A program made the position numbers and the translations under genes. A stretch of DNA of 64,000 bases from Agrococcus baldri (GTDB lineage: Bacteria > Actinomycetota > Actinomycetes > Actinomycetales > Microbacteriaceae): contig FOZN01000001.1 of NCBI GenBank assembly GCA_900114805.1, forward strand, positions 62,001-126,000. The letters are read 5' to 3'. Below the pieces are notes generated by a model that saw only the letters and a program-made list of their open reading frames with translations, was not told the origin of the DNA and did no database searches. This document shows positions 53,553-62,610 of the stretch, piece by piece. Position 1 is the first letter of the stretch. Each line of letters begins with the position of its first letter.

Positions 53553-54730
53553 CAGAACCCGCAGACAGCCGGGTCGGCGGTGGCGGGGTCGGCGCAGGGA
53601 TCGACCGCTCCGGGCACGAACTGCAGCACCTCGTCGCCCTCTGCGAGGCCCGCGCGCACCTCGACCACGGAGCCGTCGCTGATGCCCAGCTCGATGCGCA
53701 CCTCCTCCGGCTCGCCCGGCATGCCGTCGCTGCCGACCGTCGGCCGGTAGACGATGCCGGCGTCGGCGCTGCCGAGCACGGCTGTCGTCGGCAGCACCAG
53801 CACGTCGGATGCCGAGCCGGCGGCGAGCTCGAGCTTCGTCGAGAGGCCCACGAAGACCCGGACGTCGGCCGGCACCGCGCAGGTGAGGGTCGCGCTCGCG
53901 CCGGCCGTCGCCTCTTCCCCCGTGGGCTGGCGGATGGCGACGTCGGCGCACTCGAAGGGCGCGGGGCCGGAGTCGATCGTCACCGTCGCCGACTCCGGCA
54001 GGCTCGTCAGCCGGTACTGGTCGGCGGCGCCGACGGAGGCGCGCACGAGGTGCCGCGGCGGCTGCACGGCGCCCGCCTCGCCGCCCAGGTCGATCATCTG
54101 GCCGGCGAGCAGGTCGAAGCCGACCAGCGTGCCCGTCGCGGGCGCTCGCATGTTCCAGATCGCGGCGGTCGGCTCACCGAGGTTGCCCTCGGCGTCGGGC
54201 TCAGGCTCGGACTCGACCCGCACCGTGAAGAGCACCTCTCCCTCTGCGACCTCGAGCCCGTCGTCGTAGTAGACGCGGGAGACCATGCCGGTCTGCGTCG
54301 AGCGGATGGGCACCGCCTCGACCGGCACGACCGTGCCGTCGATCGAGACGGCGTTCTCGATCGAGCCGCGCTCGACCATCGCGACCGGCTCGTCGAACAT
54401 GGCGCCGGCCAGCGGGTCGTCGGCGACCGCCGGCTCCTCCGAGGGGAAGAAGGCGAGCTTCACGAGCGCGATCGCGATGATCGCCGCGACCCCGACCTTC
54501 AGCATCGGCAGCACCCAGGTGCGCCAGGCCCCCGGTCCGCGTGCGGCCTTCTCGGCCCGGTGCAGCTGCGTGCGCTCGAGCGTCTCGAGCCGGTGCTGCT
54601 GCTTGGCCTGCCGGCGCGCCTCACGCGAGCTGGCGGCGGCGTGCGAGGCGGGCGGGAACGACTCCTCCATCGGTCCTCGCCGGACGTCCTCGGCCGTCTG
54701 CTGGTGCGCGTCGTCGTGCTGCTCGGCCAC
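53552..54730 (-). CDS. HlyD/MacA-type periplasmic adaptor-like protein
   Basis: 392 residues. A long charged cytoplasmic head (~residues 1-70) precedes one membrane helix (LPMLKVGVAAIIAIALVKLAFF). The extracytoplasmic part has the biotinyl-lipoyl-like half motif GTVVPVEAVPIRSTQTGMVSRVYYDDGLEVAEGEVLF, a short insertion, and MATGTLVGFDL-like APATGTLVGFDLLAGQMID, then beta-barrel. Two C-terminal cysteines (DPCADP, AVCGF) may form a disulphide. GTG start with GAGAGGA. In Gram-positives such adaptors act with MacB-like pumps. Confidence 0.85.
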   Translation of the reverse strand: MAEQHDDAHQQTAEDVRRGPMEESFPPASHAAASSREARRQAKQQHRLETLERTQLHRAEKAARGPGAWRTWVLPMLKVGVAAIIAIALVKLAFFPSEEPAVADDPLAGAMFDEPVAMVERGSIENAVSIDGTVVPVEAVPIRSTQTGMVSRVYYDDGLEVAEGEVLFTVRVESEPEPDAEGNLGEPTAAIWNMRAPATGTLVGFDLLAGQMIDLGGEAGAVQPPRHLVRASVGAADQYRLTSLPESATVTIDSGPAPFECADVAIRQPTGEEATAGASATLTCAVPADVRVFVGLSTKLELAAGSASDVLVLPTTAVLGSADAGIVYRPTVGSDGMPGEPEEVRIELGISDGSVVEVRAGLAEGDEVLQFVPGAVDPCADPATADPAVCGF

Positions 54731-54745
54731 GGCGTGGTCCTCTCG

Positions 54746-54771
54746 GCTGCCTCCTGCGGAGGAGTGGCAGC
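54746..54771 (-). other. Stem-loop in the leader of the export operon
   Basis: Imperfect inverted repeat (GCTGCC...GGCAGC with an internal TCCTGCGGAGGA stem) 15 bases before the adaptor start codon; it could mask or frame the ribosome-binding region. Confidence 0.35.
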
Positions 54772-54885
54772 GCCGTGGTGCGTCGGCGCCCTGCCTGCAA
54801 ACCTAGGGCAACCGTGCGCATCCGGCACTCATCCTGTCGGATGAGATCCGTCGCCGGCAGGACGAGGGAGCGAACGCCCGGCACC

Positions 54886-54972
54886 AAGCGCTGGACCACT
54901 GCGGGCCAACCCGCTGCAGCAAGCGCTGGACCCTTCCTGGATCCGCGGACCCGCTGCGGCAAGCGCTGGACC
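54886..54972. repeat. Three copies of an AAGCGCTGGACC-headed repeat
   Basis: AAGCGCTGGACC starts at 54886, 54921 and 54961, each followed by diverging GC-rich sequence that keeps GGATCCG and CCCGCTGC elements. The region 54731-55050 between rnj and the export operon contains no gene. Confidence 0.75.
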
Positions 54973-55025
54973 CCTCCGGGATCCGGGGACCGGTTCGAAC
55001 GGGTCCCGCGATCCCGAAGGGGTCC
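54968..55025 (-). terminator. Long imperfect hairpin downstream of rnj
   Basis: Arms of about 24 bases (starting GGACCCCT and ending AGGGGTCC) with few mismatches around a GGTTCGAAC loop region. It lies 26 bases after the rnj stop in the direction of transcription. It is a plausible strong transcription barrier without U-tract; it also overlaps the third direct repeat. Confidence 0.55.
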
Positions 55026-55050
55026 GCGAAGCAGCAGCAGTCCGGCGCTG

Positions 55051-56724
55051 CTACGCCTCGATGACGACCGGCACGATCATCGGGCGCCGGCGGATGCGCG
55101 TGCCCACCCAGCGGCCGACGGTGCGGCGCACGACCTGCTGGTACTGGTGCGTGTCGCGCACGCCCTGCTCGCCCGCCTCGGCGAGCGCCTTGACGATCTT
55201 GGGGCGGATGTCGTCGAAGACCTTGTCGTCCTCGGCGAAGCCGCGCGCGTGGATCTCGGGGCCGACGATGACCTTGCCGGTCTGCGGCTCGAGGGCGATG
55301 AAGATCGAGATGAAGCCCTCCTCGGCGAGGATGCGGCGATCCTTCAGGTCGGCCTCGTCGAGGCGGCCCACCGACGAGCCGTCGACGTACACGAAGCCGA
55401 TCTCGAGCTGGCCGGCGACGGTGATCTCGTGGTCCTTGAGATCCCACACGGTCCCGTTCTCGCCCACGTGCGCGCGCTCGCGCGGCACGCCCGTGTCGAT
55501 CGCGAGCTGCGCGGCCGCGTGCAGGTGGCGGTACTCGCCGTGCACCGGGATGACGTTGGCCGGGCCGAGGATGTTGTAGCAGTAGAGCAGCTCGCCCGCC
55601 GAGGCGTGGCCGGAGACGTGCACCTTGGCGCTGCCCTTGTGGACGACCTTGGCGCCCAGCTGCATGAGGCCGTTGATGATGCGGAAGACGGCGTTCTCGT
55701 TGCCCGGGATGAGGCTCGAGGCGAGGATGACGGTGTCGTCCTCCCCCACCTCGATGCGGTGCTCGCCGTTGACGATGCGGCTGAGCACGGCCATCGGCTC
55801 GCCCTGCGAGCCGGTCGACATGAAGACCACCTCGTTTCGAGGCATCTGCTCGGCCTTCTTCTGGTCGACCACGACGCCGTCGGGCACGATCAGGTAGCCG
55901 AGGTCGGCGGCGATGCCCATGTTGCGCACCATCGAGCGGCCCACGAAGGCGACCTTGCGGCCGTTCTCGTGCGCGGCGTCGAGCACCTGCTGCACGCGGT
56001 GCACGTGGCTCGAGAACGAGGCGACGACCACGAGGCCGGTGGTCTTGGCGATCACCTGCGAGATGACGGGGCCGATCTCGCGCTCGGGAGCCGTGAACCC
56101 CGGGACGTCGGCGTTCGTCGAGTCGACCAGGAACGCATCCACGCCCTCTTCGCCGAGGCGGGCGAAGGCGCGCAGGTCGGTGATGCGGTCGTCGAGCGGC
56201 AGCTGGTCCATCTTGAAGTCGCCCGTGTGCAGCACGAGGCCGGCCTTGGTGCGGATGGCGACGGCGAGCGCGTCGGGGATGGAGTGGTTGACCGCGATGT
56301 ACTCGGTCTCGAACGGCCCGAGCTGCTCGATCTGCCCTTCCTTCACGGTGTGCGTGTAGGGCTTGATGCGATGCTCCTTGAGCTTCGCCTCGATGAGCGC
56401 GAGCGTCAGCTTCGAGCCGAGCAGGGGGATGTCGGCCTTGAGGCGCAGCAGGTAGGGCACGGCGCCGATGTGGTCCTCGTGACCGTGCGTGAGCACGACG
56501 CCGACGACGTCGTCGAGGCGATCGCGGATGGGTCCGAAGTCGGGCAGGATCAGGTCGACGCCCGGCTGGTGCTCCTCGGGGAAGAGCACGCCGCAGTCGA
56601 CGATCAGCAGCTTGCCGTCGAGCTCGTAGACCGTCATGTTGCGGCCGACCTCGCCGAGTCCGCCGAGCGGGAACATGCGGAGTGTGCCTGCCTTGAGCGG
56701 GGCAGGCTGGATGATGGCCGTCAT
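55051..56724 (-). CDS. rnj: Ribonuclease J
   Basis: Metallo-beta-lactamase/beta-CASP RNase with endo- and 5'-exonuclease activity, in rRNA maturation and mRNA decay. 557 residues. Zinc site THGHEDHIGAVP, further His in HTGDFK, beta-CASP motifs VDSTNAD, SFSSHVHR, GRSM, and HVSGHAS. A C-terminal domain of ~110 residues is complete. GAAGGAGG precedes the ATG. The dapA-rnj-ftsK order is typical of actinobacteria. Confidence 0.96.
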   Translation of the reverse strand: MTAIIQPAPLKAGTLRMFPLGGLGEVGRNMTVYELDGKLLIVDCGVLFPEEHQPGVDLILPDFGPIRDRLDDVVGVVLTHGHEDHIGAVPYLLRLKADIPLLGSKLTLALIEAKLKEHRIKPYTHTVKEGQIEQLGPFETEYIAVNHSIPDALAVAIRTKAGLVLHTGDFKMDQLPLDDRITDLRAFARLGEEGVDAFLVDSTNADVPGFTAPEREIGPVISQVIAKTTGLVVVASFSSHVHRVQQVLDAAHENGRKVAFVGRSMVRNMGIAADLGYLIVPDGVVVDQKKAEQMPRNEVVFMSTGSQGEPMAVLSRIVNGEHRIEVGEDDTVILASSLIPGNENAVFRIINGLMQLGAKVVHKGSAKVHVSGHASAGELLYCYNILGPANVIPVHGEYRHLHAAAQLAIDTGVPRERAHVGENGTVWDLKDHEITVAGQLEIGFVYVDGSSVGRLDEADLKDRRILAEEGFISIFIALEPQTGKVIVGPEIHARGFAEDDKVFDDIRPKIVKALAEAGEQGVRDTHQYQQVVRRTVGRWVGTRIRRRPMIVPVVIEA

Positions 56725-56858
56725 AGGGCCCTCCTTCGTATTTGGCTCACCCGGTGATGCTGTGGTGGATGAGCGGATGTGGTGGGTTGCGCGCAGCTCG
56801 CGCGCTCTGTCGTGTGTGGGGCATCCGTTCGATGCCGGTGAGTGCAGCCGGCTCGCCG

Positions 56859-57830
56859 CTATCGCGTCGTGCCGTGCACCTTGGGGAGCGCACCGCCTGC
56901 CGCAGCGTTGCGGTCGGGACGGAACTCGCTCAGGTCGAGGCCGTCGACTCCCGTGACGAGTGCGAGCTCGTCTTCGATGAGCGCCGCCTCGGTGTCCTCC
57001 GGGCCGACGAGCGGCAGGCGCACGCGCGGGCTGCCGATGCGGCCGAGGCCGTGCAGGATGTACTTCGCTGCAACGGTACCAGGCACATGCGTCATGACCG
57101 CCCGCACGAGCGGCTCGAGCGCCTGGTGCTGCGCCTGCGCGGTGTGCAGGTCGCCGGCGTTCACCGCGTCGACGATGGTGCGGTACGGCCTGGCGGCGAC
57201 GTTGGCGGTGACGCCGATCAGGCCGGAGGCGCCGATCGCCAGGTGCGGCAGCACGTTGGCGTCGTCACCCGAGAAGTAGAGCAGGTCGGTCTGGTTGAGC
57301 ACGCGGCTGACCTCGGCGAAGTCGCCCTTGGCGTCCTTCACCGCGACGATGTTCGGGTGCTTGGCCGCGCGCAGGATCGTCTCGTAGCGGATCGGGATCC
57401 CCGTGCGACCGGGGATGTCGTAGAGGATCACCGGCAGGTCGGTGGCGTCGGCGATCATGCGGAAGTGCGTCAGCACGCCGGCCTGGGTGGGCTTGTTGTA
57501 GTAGGGCGTGACGATCATGACGCCGTCGGCGCCGGCCGCCTCAGCCTGCTGGTTGAGGTCGATGGCGTGGGCGGTCTCGTTGGAGCCGCCGCCCTGGATG
57601 ACCTTGGCGCGGTCGCCCGCGACCGACTTCGCCACCTCGACGAGCTTGATCTTCTCGGGGTCGGTGAGCGTGGAGGTCTCACCGGTCGTGCCGGAGACCA
57701 CGATGCCGTCGACGCCGTTCGTCGCGCAGTCGTCGATGAGTCGTCCGACGTCGTCCCAGTCGACCTCGCCGTCGGCGCGGAAGGGGGTGACGAGCGCGAC
57801 CAGGACCTGGCCGAAGGGGTTCTCTCTCAC
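56859..57830 (-). CDS. dapA: 4-hydroxy-tetrahydrodipicolinate synthase
   Basis: Condenses pyruvate and aspartate semialdehyde, the first committed step to diaminopimelate. 323 residues, TIM barrel. VSGTTGETSTL binds pyruvate carboxylate, YDIPGRTGI includes the catalytic tyrosine, and VAVKDAKGD the Schiff-base lysine. GTG start with TACCCT six bases before. The C-terminal ~25 residues are non-conserved. Lies upstream of rnj. Confidence 0.96.
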   Translation of the reverse strand: MRENPFGQVLVALVTPFRADGEVDWDDVGRLIDDCATNGVDGIVVSGTTGETSTLTDPEKIKLVEVAKSVAGDRAKVIQGGGSNETAHAIDLNQQAEAAGADGVMIVTPYYNKPTQAGVLTHFRMIADATDLPVILYDIPGRTGIPIRYETILRAAKHPNIVAVKDAKGDFAEVSRVLNQTDLLYFSGDDANVLPHLAIGASGLIGVTANVAARPYRTIVDAVNAGDLHTAQAQHQALEPLVRAVMTHVPGTVAAKYILHGLGRIGSPRVRLPLVGPEDTEAALIEDELALVTGVDGLDLSEFRPDRNAAAGGALPKVHGTTR

Positions 57831-57836
57831 TCACCC

Positions 57837-57842
57837 AGGGTA
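57837..57842 (-). promoter_or_regulatory. -10 hexamer TACCCT, leaderless type, for dapA
   Basis: Ends six bases before the dapA GTG. Confidence 0.55.
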
Positions 57843-57996
57843 CAGCGCCGGGTTGCGCGGACCGAGTTCCGGGGGTTCGCGGTTCTGAGCTGAGGAGATG
57901 TCGCCAGATGAGGACGATCCATCCTCGTTTGGCGACCGATCGCGAATCGCTCCTCTGCTGGGTACGCGAGCGGGCTCGCGGAGGGCGGCTGCACCG

Positions 57997-58002
57997 TACG
58001 AT
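57997..58002 (+). promoter_or_regulatory. -10 hexamer TACGAT, leaderless type
   Basis: Ends six bases before the ATG at 58009, which favours that start over the ATG at 58024. Confidence 0.5.
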
Positions 58003-58008
58003 CGGCGG

Positions 58009-58554
58009 ATGCGGGAGCGAGCGATGGTGCGACTGGCTGAGCCGAGCGGGGCGCTGCACGCGTCGTGGCTCGCGTGCATGCGCGAGTTCGACGGCGCGGT
58101 GCTGCATGGGTTCTCGACCTTCGGGTTCGAGGTCGAGGAGCTCGCGACCGAGGCCGGCTTCGCGCGCTGGCTCGAGCGCGAGCGCTTGCAGAACGAGCGC
58201 GCGCTGGACGGCTTCGTGCCCGCCACCTGTTGGTGGATCGTCGACGAGGCCGCGCCCGGCGAGGTGCTCGGCTCGATCCACCTGCGGCACGAGCTGAACG
58301 ACTGGCTGCTGGCGGAGGGCGGCCACATCGGCTACGGCGTGCGTCCGAGCGCGCGCGGCCGCGGCGTCGCGGGCGCCGCGCTGGCCCTCGTGCTCGAGCG
58401 CGCTCGCGCGATGGGCATCGATCGCCAGCTCATCTGCTGCGAGGACAACGCGCCCTCGCGCGCGACCATCGTCGGCGCCGGCGGCGCGCTCGAGGACGTC
58501 CGCACCGGTCACGACGGCTCGCGCGTCGAGCGCTATTGGATCGCGCTGCGCTGA
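58009..58554 (+). CDS. GNAT-family N-acetyltransferase
   Basis: 181 residues. The acetyl-CoA site is IGYGVRPSARGRGVAGAALALVLERARAMG (R/Q-x-x-G-x-G/A as RGRGVAG), followed by CCEDNAPSRATIVGAGG, the typical beta5-alpha4 segment. VLGSIHLRHELND resembles the family that acetylates small amines or protein N-termini; the substrate is unknown. Two ATGs are possible; GGGAG precedes the second (58024), but the leaderless signal favours the first. First gene of the plus-strand island. Confidence 0.85.
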   Translation: MRERAMVRLAEPSGALHASWLACMREFDGAVLHGFSTFGFEVEELATEAGFARWLERERLQNERALDGFVPATCWWIVDEAAPGEVLGSIHLRHELNDWLLAEGGHIGYGVRPSARGRGVAGAALALVLERARAMGIDRQLICCEDNAPSRATIVGAGGALEDVRTGHDGSRVERYWIALR

Positions 58555-58708
58555 CGGATCGGCGCACCCGAGCTGGCCCGCCACGTCCGCAGCCGTCGGC
58601 CGTGTCCAGATCGTTATGCGCGGCGCGCAGAGCTGAGGATTCAGCACATTAGGCTCAGCCTCACCCCAGTCTGTCGGCGATGTCGCCGGCCCTTCCACGA
58701 GGACACCC

Positions 58709-60439
58709 ATGCGCGCTCTCCTTGCCCTCGCCGCTGCGCTCTCGCTCGTCGCCACCGGTCTCGTCACCGCCGCACCGGCGGCCGAAGCCGCCTCGACGAC
58801 CCGCATTGCCGGCAGCGACCGATTCGCGACGTCGGTCGAGATCTCCCGCCAGACGCCGGCCACCGGCGACGTGGTCTATCTCGCCAACGGCCTGAAATTC
58901 CCGGATGCGCTCGCCGCCGGCCCTGTCGTCGCGGCGGAGGGCGGCCACCTGCTGCTGACGCCCCCGAACCAGCTGCACGCCGCGGTCGCCGAGCGCATCC
59001 GCGAACTCGCCCCCAGCGAGATCGTCGTGGTCGGCTCGGCCGCGTCGGTCTCGGATGCGGTTGCTGCCGCGGCCCTGGCCGCGGCACAGGCAGACGGCGA
59101 CGAGGCCGAGGAGACGCTCACGCGCGTCGGCGGTGCGAACCGCGTCGAGACCTCGCTGCTGCTGCTCGAGCGCCTGCGGGAGAGCGGCGGAGTGAACTCG
59201 GTGTGGGTCGCATCGGGTGCCAACTTCCCTGACGCGCTCGTGGCCGCATCCGTGGCCGGCCGCGACCGCTCGGCCGTCGTGCTGGACCACCACGCCCCCA
59301 CCCCGCAGGCGACGCAGGCGTGGCTCGACCGGGTCGGACCGCAGGTCGCAGGCCTGCGCGTCAACATCGCCGGCGGCACCCCCTCCGTGAGCGCCGCCGA
59401 CCAGCAGGGTCTGCTGGTGCACGCCGCCGAGATCCAGCGGTACGCCGGCAGCGACCGCTACCAGACGGCGATGCTCATCAACCAGCAGTTCCCCGCCGCC
59501 TCGACCGAACCGGCCATGCTGCTCGCGACCGGCCAGAACTTCCCGGACGCCCTCGCGGGCGCCGTGCACGCGGCGCTGCGCGACGTGCCGATGCTGCTGA
59601 CACCCAACGCGTGCCACGCGACCATCACGCCCAAGCTGCAGGCAGAAGCCGACCGGCTCGGCGTCACCACGGTCATCGGCCTGGGCTCCTCCGCCACCAT
59701 CAGCGACCTCGCGCTGCGGCTCGGACCGTGCCCGCTGACGCTGCCGCAGACGATCGCCGCGCAGTACGGCACGTTCGCGCCGCAGCAGCACTCGGGCACC
59801 GGCAGCCGGCTGATCGACCTGGGCGCCCGCGGCATCCCCTACGCGCAGCTGCGCGCCACCATGTCGAGCGGCGGCGTCAACCGCGTCGTGATGCTCGACG
59901 CCGACCGCCAGCTGCTCGACGAGCCCATCTCCTACCAGGGTCCGTACAGCGGCACCGCGCTGCTCGCGGCGTTCCACGAGCGCCCAGTGCGCTACCTCAA
60001 TGTCGAGACCACTGGCACCTGGACGCTGCGCCTGACCGACCTCTCCAGCGCGCCGACGCTCGGCACGCCCCTGTCGGGCGACCGCGACGCGGTCTTCATC
60101 TACGGTGGCCCGGCCCGCACCGTCACGGCGAGCCATGGCGGCAACCTTTTCGCGGTCATCGAGCTGCTCGATGGCGGCGCGAGCTATCGCGTGCCCTTCC
60201 AGCACTGCTGCGAACCGCTCAACGGCAGCATCTCGACGATGGCGGCCGGCCCCGCCGTGGTCGCGGTGATGTCCGACTCCCCGTGGAGGCTGACCGTGCG
60301 CGAGTTCGCCGCCGATGCCCCGGTGGACGCAGAGCCCCGGTCGCCCGCGAACGCGCCGTCGCTGCTGACAGAGCCGTCCCTGCTCGGGGAGCCGTCGCAG
60401 ACGGCCTCTGACTCGGTGACGCGTTCGAGCATCCGGTAG
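58709..60439 (+). CDS. Secreted cell wall-binding-repeat (CWBR2) protein A
   Basis: 576 residues. A signal peptide (MRALLALAAALSLVATGLVT, cleavage near AEA-A at ~28) precedes three CWBR2 (PF04122-type) repeats, each with an R(I/Y)AGSDR(F/Y)-like opening and FPDAL: at ~32-120, ~135-245 and ~250-345. These bind cell-wall polymer in Clostridium. A ~200-residue C-terminal region of predicted beta structure (GTGSRLIDLG, YGGPARTV) is shared with the neighbour but otherwise unrecognised; it contains a CC pair. The last ~40 residues are low-complexity. GAGGA precedes the ATG. Confidence 0.88.
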   Translation: MRALLALAAALSLVATGLVTAAPAAEAASTTRIAGSDRFATSVEISRQTPATGDVVYLANGLKFPDALAAGPVVAAEGGHLLLTPPNQLHAAVAERIRELAPSEIVVVGSAASVSDAVAAAALAAAQADGDEAEETLTRVGGANRVETSLLLLERLRESGGVNSVWVASGANFPDALVAASVAGRDRSAVVLDHHAPTPQATQAWLDRVGPQVAGLRVNIAGGTPSVSAADQQGLLVHAAEIQRYAGSDRYQTAMLINQQFPAASTEPAMLLATGQNFPDALAGAVHAALRDVPMLLTPNACHATITPKLQAEADRLGVTTVIGLGSSATISDLALRLGPCPLTLPQTIAAQYGTFAPQQHSGTGSRLIDLGARGIPYAQLRATMSSGGVNRVVMLDADRQLLDEPISYQGPYSGTALLAAFHERPVRYLNVETTGTWTLRLTDLSSAPTLGTPLSGDRDAVFIYGGPARTVTASHGGNLFAVIELLDGGASYRVPFQHCCEPLNGSISTMAAGPAVVAVMSDSPWRLTVREFAADAPVDAEPRSPANAPSLLTEPSLLGEPSQTASDSVTRSSIR

Positions 60440-60461
60440 CGGCGCACCCATGAGAACACCC

Positions 60462-62054
60462 ATGCGCGCTCTCCTCGCTGTCGGCGCGGCGCTCTCGCTC
60501 ATCGCCACCGGCCTGGTCACCGCCGCGCCCAGCGCAGAGGCGGTGCCGACCGAGCGGATCGCCGGCAGCAACCGCTTCGCCACCAGCGTCGAGATCTCCC
60601 GCAGCCTTGGCGAGACCACGGGCGGCGTGGTCTATCTGGCGAACGGCCTGAAGTTCCCGGATGCGCTCTCGGCCGGCCCCGTCGTGGCTGCGGAAGGCGG
60701 CGACCTGCTGCTCACTGCCCCGAACGAGCTGCCCGCCATCGTCGCCGAGCGCATCCGGGAGCTCGCGCCCGCGGAGGTCGTCGCGGTCGGCTCGACGGCC
60801 TCCATCGCCGACGCCGTGCTCGACGCCGCAGTGGCGGCCGCCGCGACCGCGAGCCCGCAGGTCGAGCGCACCCGCATCGGTGGTGCCAACCGCGTGGAGA
60901 CCTCGCTGGAGCTGCTCGAGCGCCTGCGCGAGAGCGGTCCCGTCGATGCCGCGTGGATCGTCTCGGGAGCCACCTTCCCCGACGCGCTCGTGGCCGCCTC
61001 GGTCGCGGGGCGCTACCGCGAGGCTGTGATCCTCGACCACCATGCGCCCACGCGCGCCGGATCGGACGCCTGGCTCGCACGGGTCGGGCCCGAGGTGCGG
61101 GGCCTCGGCCTGCACGTCGCAGGTGGCGAGCCGTCGGTGAGCGAGGCCGACCGACTCGGTCTCGAGCGAGCGGGCGCCGCCTGGACCTTCCGGTACGCCG
61201 GTGGCAACCGTTACGAGACCGCTCGGCTGATCAACGAGTCGATCGAGGAAGCACCGACATCGACTCGGATGCTGCTCGCCACCGGTCAGAACTTCCCCGA
61301 CGCGCTCGCGGGTGCCGTGCTCTCGTCCGCGACCGGGGTTCCGATGTACCTCTCGCCGAACGCGTGCCACCCGGCGATCGGATCGATGCTGCGCGGCGAG
61401 GCCAGCCGGCTCGGCGTGCGCACCGTCACCGGGCTCGGCAGCGCCGCGACGCTCAGCGACAGCGTGCTGCAGCTGGCGCGGTGCACGACGCCGCTGCGCG
61501 AGCAGATCGGCCAGGTGTACGGACGCTTCCCCATGCAGCGGCACACCGGCACGGGCGACGCGACGATCGATCTCGGCCGCGACGTGCGCTACGGGCAGGT
61601 CATCGTGCGCTTCGAAGGCTCCGGATTCCAGGTGGTCGATGCGCTCGACGCTGGGGGCCAGCACCTCGACAGCCTCGTGGGAGGGCTCGGCTCGACCGGT
61701 GGCACGGCGCTCATCGCGCCGTACGGCGACTCGGCGAGCGTCCGGCGGCTCCGGGTGACCGCGACCGGCCCGTGGGCGCTCGAGCTCCGCGATCTCACGA
61801 GCGCCCCGATCCTGACGACGACCGCGAGCGGCCAAGGCCCGGCCGTCTACCTCTACGACGGCCCCGCTCGCACGATCCGTGTCGACGCCGAGGCATCCGG
61901 CCGCTTCGTCGGACCGCGTGAGCTCCACGGCCACTGGCAGGAGTCGAGCCCGTTGGCGCCGTTCCCCACGTTCCCGGCGACGGGACAGATCCATGAGGGC
62001 CCGGTCGTCCTCGGTGTCAGCGCGCGCGGCTCCTGGTCGCTGCAGCTGCGCTGA
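60462..62054 (+). CDS. Secreted cell wall-binding-repeat (CWBR2) protein B
   Basis: 530 residues, a tandem duplicate of protein A. Signal peptide MRALLAVGAALSLIATGLVT, three CWBR2 repeats with FPDAL, and the same C-terminal domain (GTGDATIDLG, YDGPARTIRV). The ATG at 60462 is chosen because the preceding bases ACACCC match those before protein A; ATG at 60450 is in frame and would add four residues. Twenty-two bases follow the protein A stop, so both are co-transcribed. The stop is directly adjacent to the convergent folA stop. Confidence 0.88.
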   Translation: MRALLAVGAALSLIATGLVTAAPSAEAVPTERIAGSNRFATSVEISRSLGETTGGVVYLANGLKFPDALSAGPVVAAEGGDLLLTAPNELPAIVAERIRELAPAEVVAVGSTASIADAVLDAAVAAAATASPQVERTRIGGANRVETSLELLERLRESGPVDAAWIVSGATFPDALVAASVAGRYREAVILDHHAPTRAGSDAWLARVGPEVRGLGLHVAGGEPSVSEADRLGLERAGAAWTFRYAGGNRYETARLINESIEEAPTSTRMLLATGQNFPDALAGAVLSSATGVPMYLSPNACHPAIGSMLRGEASRLGVRTVTGLGSAATLSDSVLQLARCTTPLREQIGQVYGRFPMQRHTGTGDATIDLGRDVRYGQVIVRFEGSGFQVVDALDAGGQHLDSLVGGLGSTGGTALIAPYGDSASVRRLRVTATGPWALELRDLTSAPILTTTASGQGPAVYLYDGPARTIRVDAEASGRFVGPRELHGHWQESSPLAPFPTFPATGQIHEGPVVLGVSARGSWSLQLR

Positions 62055-62582
62055 TCAGCGGATGCGCTCGAGGGTGCGGTAGGCGTACCGCAGCCCCGAG
62101 GTGCTCTCGTGCCACCCCGTGGCCGGGTCGCGCGCGATCTCGCGCCACAGCGCATCCGCTGTGCCCGTGACCGGCTCGGGCGCCGTCGTGTCGCCGGCGG
62201 CGTCGAGGTCGATGTCAGTGATCTCGAGCCGGTCGGCGCGCTCGATGGCGTCGCGGTAGACGCGGCCGCCGCCGATCACCCACACCTCGTCGCCGGGATG
62301 CTCGAGCAGCGCGCCGGCGGCTGCGAGCGCCTCGTCGAGGCTCGCGACCACCCGGGCGCCCGCAGCGATGTAGTCGGGGTTCGAGGTGATGACGATGTTG
62401 TCGCGGCCCGGCAGCGGGCGGAAGCGCTCGGGGAACGACTCCCACGTGCGGCGGCCCATCACGACCGGGTGGCCGAGGGTGATGGCCTTGAACCGCGCCA
62501 TGTCCTCCGGCAGACGCCAGGGCATGTCGCCGGCCTCGCCGATGACGCCGCCGCGCGCCTGCGCCCAGATCATGCCGAGCAT
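62055..62582 (-). CDS. folA: Dihydrofolate reductase
   Basis: Regenerates tetrahydrofolate after thymidylate synthesis. 175 residues. IWAQARGGVIGEAGDMPWRLPEDMARF carries the Trp/Asp active-site region, VVMGRRTWESFP binds NADPH, and VIGGGRVYRDAI is the glycine pair. AGGGGAAGG precedes the ATG. Follows thyA by 28 bases. Confidence 0.95.
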   Translation of the reverse strand: MLGMIWAQARGGVIGEAGDMPWRLPEDMARFKAITLGHPVVMGRRTWESFPERFRPLPGRDNIVITSNPDYIAAGARVVASLDEALAAAGALLEHPGDEVWVIGGGRVYRDAIERADRLEITDIDLDAAGDTTAPEPVTGTADALWREIARDPATGWHESTSGLRYAYRTLERIR

Positions 62583-62610
62583 CCGTCTGCCTTCCCCTGC
62601 CGCTCGCGGC

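Noticed and set aside
54990..55003. GGTTCGAAC as an SOS half-site or tRNA T-loop
   Set aside because: The second SOS half is absent and the flanks form a hairpin, not a tRNA.
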